From NCBI GenBank assembly GCA_037954325.1, contig JBBMNZ010000030.1:12462501-12526500 (forward strand): DNA of 64,000 nt. Direction: 5' to 3'. This DNA is from Fistularia commersonii. Taxonomy: Eukaryota; Chordata; Actinopteri; Syngnathiformes; Fistulariidae. The position numbers and the translations under genes were made by a program. This document shows positions 1 to 12,499 of the stretch, piece by piece. The notes under the pieces were generated by a model, which worked only from the letters and a program-made list of their open reading frames with translations, was not told the DNA's origin and did not search any database. Every line of letters starts with the position of its first letter. Position 1 is the first letter of the stretch.

Positions 1-60
1 AACTTCAGGATCTTCACCTCTGCTTCCTCCAGCTCTGCCTTCTGTTTTTTCCACATTTCC
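1..60 (-). mobile_element. RTE-type LINE scrap
   Basis: Read on the minus strand this encodes a short run resembling the ...AELE-AE-KILKF segment that also occurs in the larger RTE copies of this window (near 10800 and 13300). It breaks off after about 60 bases and is cut by the window edge. The match is short, so the call is tentative. Confidence 0.3.
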
Positions 61-450
61 TGTCATTCTGATGGATACTCTCTTTTCCACCTGTTCATAC
101 ACACCTTCAAAAGACAGCTGTTCTTCCAGGACACACCTGTGTTCACCTGCTGTGGATCTACAGGTGATCCCCTCATCTACAGTGTGTTTTACTAAAAAAA
201 AAGGTAGGAATAATTGAAGGGTTTCCCCCAAAGTCTTCTGCCCATGGGCTGAACCAGGCTCTGCTTCGAGGAGCAGAACGAGTCCCTGTGTCCCGAAGGG
301 TGAAAATTGAACCCTGAAGTTGAGGACTGCCATGTAATGGGGCTGTGGTGATGTGGGATTAGGCACAGTGACTGACTAATGTGCTCTGGTGACTGGGGCT
401 GGTCGAGGATTAGATTAGGATTTAGAGCTCTAGGTTAGCTGACTGCTTGG

Positions 451-493
451 GCTCCGCACACCGGAGAAGACGTCTACCTCCGGTGTGTGGAGC
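451..493. repeat. Short perfect-loop hairpin (15-bp arms)
   Basis: Bases 451-465 and 479-493 are inverted copies matching at 14 of 15 positions, with a 13-base loop that contains the self-complementary AGACGTCT. It could be the residue of a small inverted-repeat element or a chance palindrome. No gene is attached to it. Confidence 0.4.
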
Positions 494-599
494 GTGTAGG
501 ACACGTACAGATGCATGGGGGGAACCAAGTTCTGCAGATATCAGCGTTCAGTTCCAGAGAGGTCCATTCTGAGGCCAAATGCCTGTCTAGAAGATGAGG

Positions 600-760
600 C
601 AGGGCATGGGAAAGAGAGGAGCTGCCGGTTCTCGGTGGTTGATTTCAACCGGGCACTCGACTCAGTGTCCTCTCTCCCACCAATGAAACCTCTATCTGGC
701 GCCTCATTCAGGGCCAAAAACCCCGTATGAATGCCCCTTAAGTCAGGAAATCTGAGGGTG
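600..760 (+). mobile_element. Degraded non-LTR reverse transcriptase fragment
   Basis: The plus strand reads VVDFNRALDSV followed, after a small indel, by residues like LWRL and a stop. This resembles reverse-transcriptase motif A (F-x-D-F-x-x-AFDSV) of non-LTR retrotransposons. The rest of 1-1300 shows no intact frame, and the domain is too short to place in a clade. Confidence 0.4.
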
Positions 761-1493
761 GCTGAGGAAGTGCTCATTCCAGTTGGCATGGTGAGTTGTA
801 AGGAGGTAACATGTTGAAAGGAGAGCCGGATGGAGGAGACAGAGCATCCAGTGTTTGCCCTCGGCCTTCTCTATTGAATCCATCCCAGAGAGCTTTCTGC
901 CAACTCGAGGGAGGCAGAGTGGCCAGCGTTTGAAGGCTCGGTCCAACTCCATCCTGTGAGCAGAGGACAAGTGTGCCTGCTTGGGGGTTCGATTTGAGCC
1001 TTGCACCTGCCTCTAGCTGCTGCTCTAGCTGCACCTTGCCATCCCCTGTCACCATGGTAACAAGTTTTACCTGAGGTCCCTGTCGCTGTATATATTCCTG
1101 CAGCCTTAAGCCCCGCCAGTGGGACATCAATCATGGCCACAGATGCAGACAGCTGTGGTTGCAGCTACAGCATGGCGAAATGGTTGTGGTTTAGTGGTCG
1201 TCCATTGAACCGTGGGGAAAGTTCTTCACAGAATCCTGGTGCTTAAGGGCAGCATGCACGTCTGGGCAGCCAACCTGCAACACTCAGCCCCAACCTTTCA
1301 ACTGTCTAGTGAGAAATGGAAGTCGTGGAGATGGGAATGCTGATGAGCGACATACCAGCATTCAGACACATACACGCGCGCGCACACATGATGGCCACCT
1401 ATATCTCCCTTGTGGTCAATGGGGCGGAGACGCCCCGATACTGTTTACAACTCAATAAGTCAGAGTTAACGCCTGGTTTCACATTCGGGGCAT

Positions 1494-2460
<967 letters not shown>

Positions 2461-2689
2461 AGGAGCCTTTGTGTGTATGTATGTATGTGTGAGTGAGCGG
2501 GAGGTTCTAGTGGCGTCACTCCAATTTAGATGACACCATCTTCCAGTGTGTGTGTGTGTGTTTGGGGGGGGGGGGTTGTCAGGAGCTGCAGGGGTCGCGG
2601 ATAGGTGTGTGCGCGTGAACGCGTGCCCAACCAGAAGGCCTGATAAGCCTCTTACTGTTATAGGCTTCAGACAATGGCATCTGCTACTA

Positions 2690-2702
2690 TCACACACACA
2701 CA

Positions 2703-2775
<73 letters not shown>

Positions 2776-2892
2776 CTAAAATACCGTTTCCGTCAGTTCT
2801 CCTCCACCCACACAAACTCACCCTCAGCACTGACAGGACTACATTCTGCAAGCTGGTCGTTGGTTTGACTCTCTTACTGCCACATCAAGCCC

Positions 2893-2923
<31 letters not shown>

Positions 2924-3049
2924 ACACACATACCCACATGCAAACACTGGAAGTGCAGGGATACATGCAGCCTTATTTTTACATGATCAGATGTGCAGGC
3001 CAGAGCCGAGGATGCAAGGTGTCAGTGGACACCCATAACCACATTCACA

Positions 3050-3105
<56 letters not shown>
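2690..3105. repeat. Cluster of (CA)n tracts and a poly-C run
   Basis: CA tracts at about 2690-2773, 2909-2930 and 3049-3105, with a run of about 20 C at 2889-2909. All are intergenic. A shorter TG tract plus poly-G lies at 2546-2575. Confidence 0.95.
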
Positions 3106-3109
<4 letters not shown>

Positions 3110-3676
3110 AGCACAGCTGCATAGCAGTGTGAGTTGAACATTAATTCAACATTTAATATTTCTGCCTGGCATGATACACACCTGGGCCAACCTAACCCTG
3201 ACCCCATCCACACTCATGCATCATCCACAAACCTCCAATCTCAACATTGCAAATTCTTTGGCGGTGGCAGAGGGAGAAATATGAGTCAAGAAAAAGTGTT
3301 TGTTCATCTGTGTGTGTTGGCATGGAAAGACATGTCTGAGCCCTGAAGAGAGGGAACTGAAGAGTGGTGGGAATTGAAAAACAGAAAAACGCACACTGAT
3401 TTCATGCCAAACAGAGCATAATGAAATTGCTCTGCAACCGTCTACTGAGAGCACCCAAACACTCACACACACACATACATAAACAAATACGTATACGCAG
3501 ATGCACACAAATCTGCAATGATAAATAAACACAAGTATGTAAAGGTGGTTCTAGATGTCACTGGGATGGAAGTGAGTAAATATGTTCTGCTTTGTTCTGG
3601 GGGATGGAATGAACAGATGGATCTGACTGAGAACTAAAATGGAAGAACAGCACACCTGAGTCCCGGCCAAACTGTG

Positions 3677-3686
3677 AGTGTGTGTG

Positions 3687-3764
<78 letters not shown>
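3677..3764. repeat. (TG)n microsatellite
   Basis: About 43 TG units with one CG interruption. Intergenic. Confidence 0.96.
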
Positions 3765-3765
<1 letters not shown>

Positions 3766-3977
3766 AAACATATCTTGGGGAGTGCATGTTGTTCTTTGGG
3801 CCATGTTGTTTATTTCCATCCTGTACCTGTGTTGAACAGTGAGGGGTGGACAGGATGTACAACCTCCCCCCCCCCCAACACACACACAAAATCTCCAATC
3901 CCATCTGTTTCTAGTTCCAATCATCTGTCCAACAGGTTCATCATTCTTGGAGACCCCAGCCTCATCTAATTTCAAGG

Positions 3978-4800
3978 TGCAGGTGGGACGAGATCAGAGG
4001 GGAGCTCTGTGACCCTCCTTGTTACTATAGTGATGGACAGGCTGACAGGTGAGCTTAGATAGGAATCTCAATGGACCATGATATTTGCAGATAATATTAT
4101 GATGTGTAGTGGGAGCGGCAAGCAGGTTGGGGAACATGTAGAGAGGTAGAGGTATGCTCTCAAGGTTAGCTGCAGCAAGATAGATTACCTGCGTGTGGAT
4201 GAGAGGGACCAAAGTGGAATGGTGAAGCTAAAGGGAGTGGAGATGTAAAAGGTAAGGGATTTTAAAAAGCCAGGGGCAGTCAAGAGCAAGACAGAAGGTC
4301 CAGAGGAGGTGGCTAAACATGTGAAAGAAGGTTGAAACAGATGAAGAAAAGTGTCAGGGGTGATAAAAGTGTAGCAGCCAGAAGGAAAGGAGAGGGAGAA
4401 GATGGAGGTGAGAGTGGCCATGATGTTTGGTTTTGAGACACTGAGGAGAAGATGGGCAGCAGAGCCAGAGGCAGGAGCGATTAAGATGCTGAGGTTCTCT
4501 TTGGGTTTGAGGAGGAAGTGAGGATCAAGGAGTCCATCTGAGGGAGAGCACATGGTAAATGTTCAGGAGAAAAAAATCACACTGATAGGGATGGTGAAGA
4601 TGTGGGTAGAAGGATGCTGAGATTTGAGGTGCCAGGCAGGGGGTCTAGAGGAAGACCAGACAGGAGGCTTACGGATGGAGGAGAAGAGGGAAGTCAGTCA
4701 GTGTGAGAGAAGGGGATATGGAGGAGAGGGTTCGATGGAGGAGTTTGATTTGCTGTGACGACCCCTCAAGGGAGCAGCCAAAAAGAAGCAACTGCTTCGC
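3978..4800 (+). mobile_element. Degenerate RTE-type LINE, 3' part
   Basis: The plus strand follows the same order of segments as the better RTE copies at 9850-11160 and 12780-13670: a reverse-transcriptase active-site region now disrupted, a KTEY-like segment, then the 3' end with a TGACGACCCC-type terminus near 4757. Many indels and stops; no open frame above 120 codons. Older than the other copies. Confidence 0.65.
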
Positions 4801-4829
4801 TCCCCGGCTTGACTTGAAAAAGAAAAAGA

Positions 4830-6243
4830 GATTGTCTAAATTAACACCATTATTGATTTTGCCTCAGCAGTGACACGATGACTCACTAACTCTGATTTCT
4901 ACTAAACCTGCATCAGACTCTATCGTAGAGTCTAGTCTTCCTCCTCAGGAATGTTACATTTTATTTCTCCCTGTCAATCGGGAGTTTTTGATGTGTTGTC
5001 GCTGTCATTTTAGAGGGTTAGTAAAACATCTCCCTCAAAATCAACAGCAAAACAAACAGACGCGCCTATCCTGCTGTGGTGAACATCACAGGAAGTTACT
5101 CCCATCATTAAAAGGCAGTCGACGGAGGTGTTGTTTCAATGTTTGTCCACTGGATAACGCTTTAGTTCCGGCTCGGGCGGGGAGCGCCAGGTTCAAGCGC
5201 GAAGCAGTCAGTTGACGCAGTCAAAATGGCGCCCAAGCTGTTATGCAGGAGGAGGGTGTCTGCTCCTTGCTGCCCCATAGGTTTGCAATCTGTTGTTTTG
5301 AATAGTAAATACAGTTTTTTCTTAATGATCATCATAGTGCAGATGGATGACAGCCTGGCATCTGTTTTTTATGCAACGTGATGTACCAGCCCCACCTTTG
5401 CCATTAACCAGAAGATTGTGATTGATGTATTGAGAAACCCAGGACATAGATTGATCTCTTTAACTTTGTAACTGAAGAAGCCTCTAGGATGGGAGGAGGA
5501 TTACCTTCAAGGAGAGACTGGGGAGTTTCCTGTATAGAACATTAGGTTGGTTTGGGAGGGCACAAATCTCAGTTGAAAGGGTTTGTTATCTATTCTAGCT
5601 ATGCACAAGTGCTTTTATTCAGCCTCAATACTTTATATACGGTATGCTTGACTGGGAATAAGACTGTCAGTTCACTGTGACAGTGTGGCAAATGTGCTGA
5701 ATTGGATGAATGTTGAGTGATTGTTTGACACAATAGAATAACAGTGGCGCTTCATCTGTATGCACACTGAAGGCCCGTAAATATGCTGCAAGAAGAGAAA
5801 AATGTCTTTTTTTTTCAAGATGGCAAGATCAAGAATAAAGTTCACTCTGGCACTGACATTTGATCATTGGAGAAAGGCAGGTGCAGAACTCCTTGAAGTA
5901 CTCATAAGCCCTGCCCACTGCAGCAGACTACAGGCACGCAGGGCATTGTGGGAAATTTGACAGAAACAACAGTGCAGCAACGGCGCGGTGACTGGCAGAG
6001 GCAGATAATCATGTTGGTGGTCGTCTCACAGTGTTTCATGTGAGCATGGAGCTGCTGCTGGGATGGATTTCCTCCTGCCAAGGTATCACTCTTCTATATC
6101 TGTACACCCTGCTTGGCCTTTGCCACTTTGTTGCAAAGGTATCACCATGTTTTGCGACAGATGCTCTCCAGAATTTCTGTCCATCTGCAAGTCTCTATAC
6201 GCCAACAGGTGTGTTAAATAGTCTCACACTTTATCATTTCATC
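4830..6243. other. Mostly unannotated intergenic DNA
   Basis: No recognisable repeat or conserved gene apart from the candidate exons near 5226 and 6032. A GCATTGTGGGAAAT motif at about 5943 resembles, in reverse complement, the ZNF143-type promoter motif; this is suggestive only. Confidence 0.4.
5226..5280 (+). CDS. Possible first coding exon of an unknown gene
   Basis: An ATG in good Kozak context (CAAAATGG) follows a locally GC-rich 60-base stretch and opens 18 codons (MAPKLLCRRRVSAPCCPI) ending at a weak donor G|GTTTGC. A phase-compatible candidate second exon is at 6032-6082 (VFHVSMELLLGWISSCQ, donor AAG|GTATCA). No homology is recognised and no third exon was found, so this may be chance. 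The hAT element at 6252 lies just downstream. Confidence 0.22.
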
Positions 6244-7286
6244 CTCTACACCAGGGGTGGCAAACATACGGCCCGCGGGCCAGAAGCGACCCGCATGGAG
6301 ATTTGATCAGGCCCGGGGGATAATTTGAAAGTGAAAAAATGCATAAAAGACAAGGATTATTTTTTTTTAAGTTAAATGCAATTCAAGAATTTGGCTTGGG
6401 GGCGCACTATTTTGGTCAGAGTGGAAGACAAGCAGCATCACTGAGACAGACCAATCAGCAGACATTATCAATGCTGCTGCTTGTTACGATGTTGTTTCTG
6501 CACTGTTCTCTACCTTTCCGCTACTCCCTCATTAGCCAAAATGTCGTTATCAAAACAGAAAAAAAGTAGATAAAGAGTATAGAATTTTCAAAGAAAAATG
6601 GACTAAGTCCTATTTATTTACGGAGACGCACGGGAAACCTTTGTGCTTGGCGTGTTTGCAACAAGGCTCGGTATTTAACGAATATAATATACGGCGCCAC
6701 TACGAGACTCATCACTGCGAAAAATATGACAGCTTGCAAGGACAACAGAGAAGAGAGAAGATCAACCAATTGCTGGCGGGTCTAAGGAAACAGCGGTCCA
6801 CTTTCACCGATAGTCGAGAAATCAGTGAAGCGGCGGTAAAAGCCAGCCACCTAATTGCTAGCGAAAATGTGCATTTTTATGTTAGTCAGCAGCTTCCCTA
6901 CAAAAGAGTATGGTGGGATCCCTTTCTTTATAAGTAAAGTGCATTACAACATTTTTTAATACCAATTAACAATGTTAAAGTTTTGTGCCTTTGTACGATC
7001 AGTGGGATCAGTTGCAATGCATACATGTGAATGATAAAAGTAAGTTACTCATTTGTCTAAGGTAAACGAGGTGTTTCACGTAATGTTTTATAAAATGATT
7101 GTTCATTAAATTCTAAGATTTTCCTAATGTCTTTGTGCTTCTTTACACCAAAGCAGAGGAAAGACATGATATTTTGTTTATTTATTGCTGAGTATGCTAT
7201 CATTTTAATGGTCCGGCCCACTTAACATCTACCTTGGCCGTATGTGGCCTGCCATGAGAAATGAGTTTGACACCCCTGCTCTACAC
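6244..7286 (+). mobile_element. Non-autonomous hAT transposon with perfect 8-bp TSD
   Basis: The element occupies 6252-7278 and is flanked on both sides by CTCTACAC (6244-6251 and 7279-7286), the 8-bp duplication expected of hAT elements. Termini are inverted: CAGGGGTGGCAAAC at the left and, in reverse complement, CAGGGGTGTCAAAC at the right. Inside, from about 6541 to 6937, it encodes the N-terminal part of a hAT-family transposase: a MSLSK start, one frameshift near 6565, then a KEKW...LCLACL...RRHYETHH BED/zinc-finger-like segment at 6641-6780. The catalytic and dimerisation regions are missing (internal deletion after YKRVWWDPFLYK), so it could move only with help. Confidence 0.9.
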
Positions 7287-7289
7287 TAT

Positions 7290-8042
7290 CCGTCACTCTA
7301 TAGCCGTTGTCAACAGTGCAAAAGCAGGAATGAAAATGCTGCTGCTTTTCTGCATTAGCCACGCCCACTTTATTATCCTGATCACACAACAGTTTTCAGA
7401 CACACTTGTAAAAACTTTTGCCCATATGTGTCATGAGCTAAAAGAACGGAAGGCCATCATTTTACTCTGGAGCCCTGGAGGCAGGAACAAGTTTTTTGCT
7501 CCTGGTAGACAATATAGAGGCTTTAGGAAGCATCTCCCTCTTACTGCTCCACATGAGTGTAAAACGCTGTGTCAGTAAATATGCAGTCTGCATAGTCTGG
7601 TTGATTCATGTATGAAATACGAGTCAAAATGGAGTGCTTGTAGTCTTTGAGTCTGTATTCAGCTGCATCGTCTTCAGTGCTAACCCCAACTTCAGCAGGA
7701 AGTGATTGTGTTGAATTGTCACTCTGCTGTAGTCATATAATGGCGCTAGTCCTTGGTGTAAAAAGGCTCTGAATGACACATGTGAACAAGTTTCATATAT
7801 GTTTAAAATTATTACATTACAAACTTTCTCACAGAAAATCCCAAATTATAGTTGTGTAACAGTGATGTCAAGTATCCTAAATGCTAATTTCAGAATTGTA
7901 ACCGGTTTGTCACTAGAATATGACTGAGGATTCAGAATATATTCTCTTTATGAACATGTTTGTCATGGCACCTTCTTGTTGGAGGGAGCTGCAACGGTGA
8001 CATTGAGGAGTTTTGTCCTCAGTTGGACACTGATGATTGGAC
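7290..8042. other. Unannotated intergenic DNA
   Basis: No gene, RNA or repeat recognised. The open frame at 7261-7578 starts inside the hAT terminus and has no recognisable domain. Confidence 0.4.
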
Positions 8043-8239
8043 TACACTGTGTGCACCATTATTAGGCAACTTGTATTTTTGAGGATTTGTTTTGTTATTG
8101 TACAACTACAGTGCTCTTGGTCAATCCAAAATGTTAGCATAAACCCTCAAACCTGAACATTGAAGTAGTAAAAGGGAAGTTTTGGCTTTCTTAATAGAAT
8201 ATGAATAGAATAGAATATGTACACCATTATGAAGCAACT

Positions 8240-10335
8240 ATTAGTGTGCAGAGTTTTTTAGAGATGCAGAATATCCCCAGAGATGAGAGAGGTCTGAATA
8301 GGTGCAGGCAACAGAGGGGATGAAGAAGTGATAGGCAGATTTGGTATACAGGTTTGGAACGCAGCAGGACAGATGGTGGTAGACTTTGCAAAAAGGATGG
8401 AAATGGCTGTAGCGAACACTTTTTTCCAGAAAAGACAGGAACATAGGTTAATCTATTTCTGTTAAGTGGAGGTAGGAGCACGCAGGTAGACTGCATCTTG
8501 TACAGACGAGGGAACCTGAAAGAGATCAGTGACTGCAAAGTATTTGTAGGTGAGAGTGTGGCCAGACAGCATAGGATGGTGGTTTGTAGGATGACTGGTG
8601 ACAAGGAAGATCAAGAGGACAAATGCAGAGCAGAAAACAAAGTGATGGAAGCTGAAAAGGGAGGAGTGTTGTATGGTTTTCAGGGAGGAGTTGAGGAAGG
8701 CTCTGGGTGGTCAGGGAGAGCTTCCAGATGATTGGACAACCACAGCTAATGTTACCAGGAGATAGGCAGGAGAGAACTTTGTGTATAATCTGAAAGGAAA
8801 GTAGATAAGGAGACTTGGTGGTGGAATGAGGAAGTGCAGGAGTATATACAGAGAAAGCAGTTAGCAAAGGAAGTGGGATACTGTGAAGACTGAAGAGAAC
8901 AGACAGGAGTACAGGGAGATACAGTGTAAGGTAAAAATAGAGGTAGTAACGGCAAAACAAAGGGCGTAGGATGACTTGTATGCTCGGTTGGACAGTAAGG
9001 AGGGAGAGAATGATCTATAAAGGTTGGCGAAACAGAGTGATAAAGATGGAAAGGATGTACAACAGGTCCAGGTGATTAAGGATAGATGGAAATGTATTGA
9101 CAGATGCTAGAGGAGTGATGGGAAGATGGAAAGAGTCTTTTGAGGAGCTGATGAATGAGGAAAAGGAAAGAGAGGCAAGGGTAGAAGAGGTGTTTATTGT
9201 AGACCACAAAGTAGCAGAGATTAGTAAAAGTGAAGTGAGGGAGGCATTGAAGAGGATGAAGAGTGGAAAGGCATATGGTCCAGATGATATACCTGTGGAG
9301 GTGTGGAAGTGTCTGGGAGAGGCAGCGGTAGAGTTTCTGACTAGATTATTCAACAGAATCTTAAAAAGTGAGAAGATGTCTGAAGAATGGAGATAAAGGG
9401 TGATGGTGCCCATTTTTAAGAATAAGGGGGACGTGCAGAATTGCAGCAACCATAGAGAGATAAAGTTGATGAGCCATACAATCAAGTTATGGGAAATAGT
9501 AGTGGAAACTAGACTGAGTGCAGAAGTCAGCATCTGCAAACAGTAGTATGGCTTCATGCCTAGAAAGAGTACTACAGATGCAGTATTTGCTTTGATAATG
9601 CTAATAGAGAAGTACAGAGAAGGCTAGAGGGAGCTGAATTGTGTTTTAGTAGACCTTGAAAAATACATATGACAGAGTGCCAAGAGAGGAACTCTGATAT
9701 TGTATGTGGAAATCTGGAGTGGCAGAGAAGTATGTTAGACGGGTGTAGGACATGTATGCTTGCTGCAAGACAGTGGTGCAGTGTGCTGTAGGGGTAACAG
9801 AGAAGTTCAAGGTGGAGGTGGTACTCTATCAGGGATCAGCTCTGAGCCCCTTCTTGTTTGCAATGGTGATTGACAGGCTGACAGATAAGGTTAGAGAGGA
9901 ATCTCCATGGACAATGAGGTTTGCTGATGACATTGTGATCTGTTGTGAGAGCAGAGAACAGGTTGAGGAAAATCTAGAGAGGTGGAGGTATGCGCTGGAA
10001 AGGAGAGGAATGAAAGTTAGTTGCAGCAAGACAGAGTATGTGCGTGTGATTAAGAGGAACTCCTGTGGAACGGTGAGGCTCCAGGGAGTGGAGATTGAGA
10101 AGTTGGAGGATTTCAGGTACTTGGGGTCACAGTCCAGAGCAACGGAGAGTGTGGAAAAGAGGTGAAGAGATGGATTCAAGCAGGTTGGAATGGGTGGAGA
10201 AAAGTGTCAGGGGTACCATGCGATAGAAGACTATCAGCCAGAATCAAAGGAAAGATGTACAAGACAGTGGTGAGACTAGCGATACAGTATGGCCTAGAAA
10301 CAGTTACAATGACGAAAGGTTCTCTTCGGGGGTGG
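8240..10335 (+). mobile_element. RTE-type LINE copy A (5' and central part, defective)
   Basis: Inserted inside the Tc1/mariner element. 8240-9090 is a mutated endonuclease/linker region; 9097-9396 encodes a linker and reverse-transcriptase start (ALKRMKSGKAYGPDDIPVE); 9752-10165 encodes the palm core with the catalytic FADD (MRFADDIVI) near 9921 and the thumb region (SKTEYVRV). The frame is broken by a TAA at 9394, further stops near 9543 and 9626, and a frameshift at the LEKAYDRV motif near 9660. The sequence jumps at about 10320-10340 to an earlier part of the element. Copy B at 52247 shares the same stops. Assignment to the RTE clade rests on the C-terminal GHVQRR...GRPRRR region seen in these copies. 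Confidence 0.8.
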
Positions 10336-11180
10336 AAGAGTAGTGGAAACTAGACTGAGTGCAGAAGTCAGCATTTGTGAACAGTAGTATGGCTTCATGT
10401 CTAGAAAGAGTACTACAGATGCAGTATTTGCTTTGATAATGCTAGTAGAGAAGAGCAGAGAACGGGTTGAGGAAAATCTAGAAAGGTGGAGGTATATGCT
10501 GGAAAGGAGAGAAATGAAGGTCAGTCGCAGTGAGACAGAGTATATGTGTGTGAATAAGAACGGTGGAACGGTGAAGCTACAGGGATCGGATATCAAGAAG
10601 GAGAATTTCGGGTAGTTGGTGGAGAGTGTGGAAAAGAGGTGGAGAGATGGGTTCAAGCAGGCTGGAATGGATGGAGAAAGGTGTCAGAGGTACTATGCGA
10701 TAGAAGACTATCAGCCAGAATGAAAGGAAAAGTGTACAAGACAGTGGTGAGACTAGCGATACAGTATGGCCTACAAACAGTTACAATGATGAAAAAACAG
10801 GAGTCAGAGCTAGAGGTTGCAGAGATGAAGATGCTAAGGTTCTCTTTGGGAGTGACCAGGATGGATAGGATCAGGAATGAGTCTATCAGAGGAACAGCAC
10901 ACGTTAGATGTTTTAGAGAGAAGGTCAGAAAAGCCAGACTGAGATGGCTCGGTCATGTACAGAGGAGGGATAGTGAATATATTGGTAGACGGATGCTGGA
11001 ATTGGAGCTGCCAGGCAGGAGGTCTCGAGGAAGACCAAGGAGAAGATTTATGGACGTAGTGAGAGAGGATATGAAGGTAGTTGGTGTGAGACAGGAGGAT
11101 ACAGAGAATAGGGATAGGCGGAGAAGGCTGATTTGCTGTGGCAACCTCTGAAGGGAAAAGCCGAACAGAGAAGAAAAAGA
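10336..11180 (+). mobile_element. RTE-type LINE copy A', internally deleted, fused to copy A
   Basis: Starts with the segment equivalent to copy A 9500-9610, then skips about 340 bases to the ERVEENLERWRY region and runs to the 3' end. An open frame at 10639-11151 (170 codons) covers the connection and C-terminal region: GWNGWRKVS, CDRRLSAR, MLRFSLGVTRMDRIRNE, GHVQRRDSEY and GRRSRGRPRRRFMDVVRED. The 3' terminus GGCAACCTCTGAAGGGAAAAGCCG is at about 11140. The junction suggests template switching, or recombination between two copies. Confidence 0.75.
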
Positions 11181-12499
11181 AGTTTCAGAATTATTATGCA
11201 ACTAAATGAAAAACAGATTTTCCCATCTCACTTGTTTATTTTCTCCTGTTAAAGTGAGAATAATAAACAAACTCAAAATGTACAAATAAACATTGCTGAA
11301 ATTTCAAAGAAAAAAAAACCCTTAACCCTTCTTTTCGATGATAATCACAAGCCTTGCTTTAACGGAGTAAGTCTCTTTCTCGATCTGGTCAGATCAACTT
11401 TGTGTGGAGCCACAACCACAGCCTCTCAGACACTGTCCAGGGAGGTGTACTATTTACCTTCACTGAAAATTTCCTGCTTAAGAAGGGCCCAAAAGCTCTC
11501 AATAGGGTTTACGTCAGGTGAAGAAGGGGGGCATATCATTAGTTTTTCATCTTTAAGGCCTTTACTGGCCAGCCACATGGTGGAGTATTTTAATGCATGT
11601 GATAGTGTTATCTTGCATAAAAACCTTCTTGAAAGATGCAGTTTTTTTCCTGTACCACTGCTTGAAGAAAGTGTCTTCTAAAAATTGGCAGGTCTGAGTT
11701 GATTTTGAGTCAATTTTCAACCCAAAAAATGTCCTACTAGCTCATCTTTAATAATACTGCCCATACCAGTACCCCACCTCCACCTTACTGAGTTGAAGTA
11801 GACCTCTGTATCCGTCACTCATCCAACCACAGGCCCATCCATCTGGTCTGTCAAATTCACTCTCATCTCATCAGTCCACAAAACCTTTGAAAAATCTGTC
11901 TCCACATATTTTTTGGTCCATTCTTGACATTTCAACTTATGCGTCTTGACCAGAGGTCAGATTTCAACCTTTCTTACCCTGGCCATGTCTCTGAAAACTG
12001 AATACCTCGTACTTAACACTCCAGGTAGGTTGTAGTTGTGGAATATGGCAGCAATGGACAGTAACAGATTCCTGGTAGCGTCATGTTTGATTCTTCACAA
12101 ATCTAATTTGCGTCTTTTCTCCTCCCCACGTTTCTTGCAACCCTGTTGATTATTTGCAGCAAAATGTTCGTTGGTTCTGTGATGAAGCCCCAATATCTTA
12201 TGTAATTTAAGAATGTTGCATCCCTCTGAGGGACTTTATTCAATTCTTGACTTTTCAGAGTCAGTTATAATCTCTTTTTTGGCCCATTTTTTCTGAGAAG
12301 AGTCTGCCTAATAATTTACACACCTTGATATAGGGTGTTGATCTCCTTAAGCCACACCCTCACTCATTACACAAATACACATGACCTGATATACATTAAT
12401 TTCAATAAGCACTTAAGTTTATAAAGCTTGGAGTTAGAAATTATGGATAAAATTATATGGTCAAAATACAAATGTCTAATAATTGTACAGAGTGTAATA

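Larger units (their letters stand above)
8043..12496 (-). mobile_element. Tc1/mariner-type DNA transposon interrupted by an RTE LINE
   Basis: Left end at 8043 reads TACACTGTGTGCACC and the right end at 12496, in reverse complement, reads TACACTCTGTACAAT; both continue with ATTATTAG-CA and TTGTATTTT. These are imperfect inverted repeats of about 35 bp, bounded by TA, the Tc1/mariner target. Transposase debris is on the minus strand within about 11290-12300: remnants of a helix-turn-helix N-terminus near 12250 and of a DDE region near 11500 (PSSPDxNPIE-like) are visible but broken by stops and indels. The body is split by the RTE insertion at about 8240-11180; without it the element would be about 1.5 kb. 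Confidence 0.8.

Noticed and set aside
8526..8960. Minus-strand open frames over the RTE elements (also 9015-9557, 13017-13712, 52316-52771)
   Set aside because: These are antisense shadows of purine-rich LINE sequence; the sense strand carries the recognisable reverse-transcriptase motifs.
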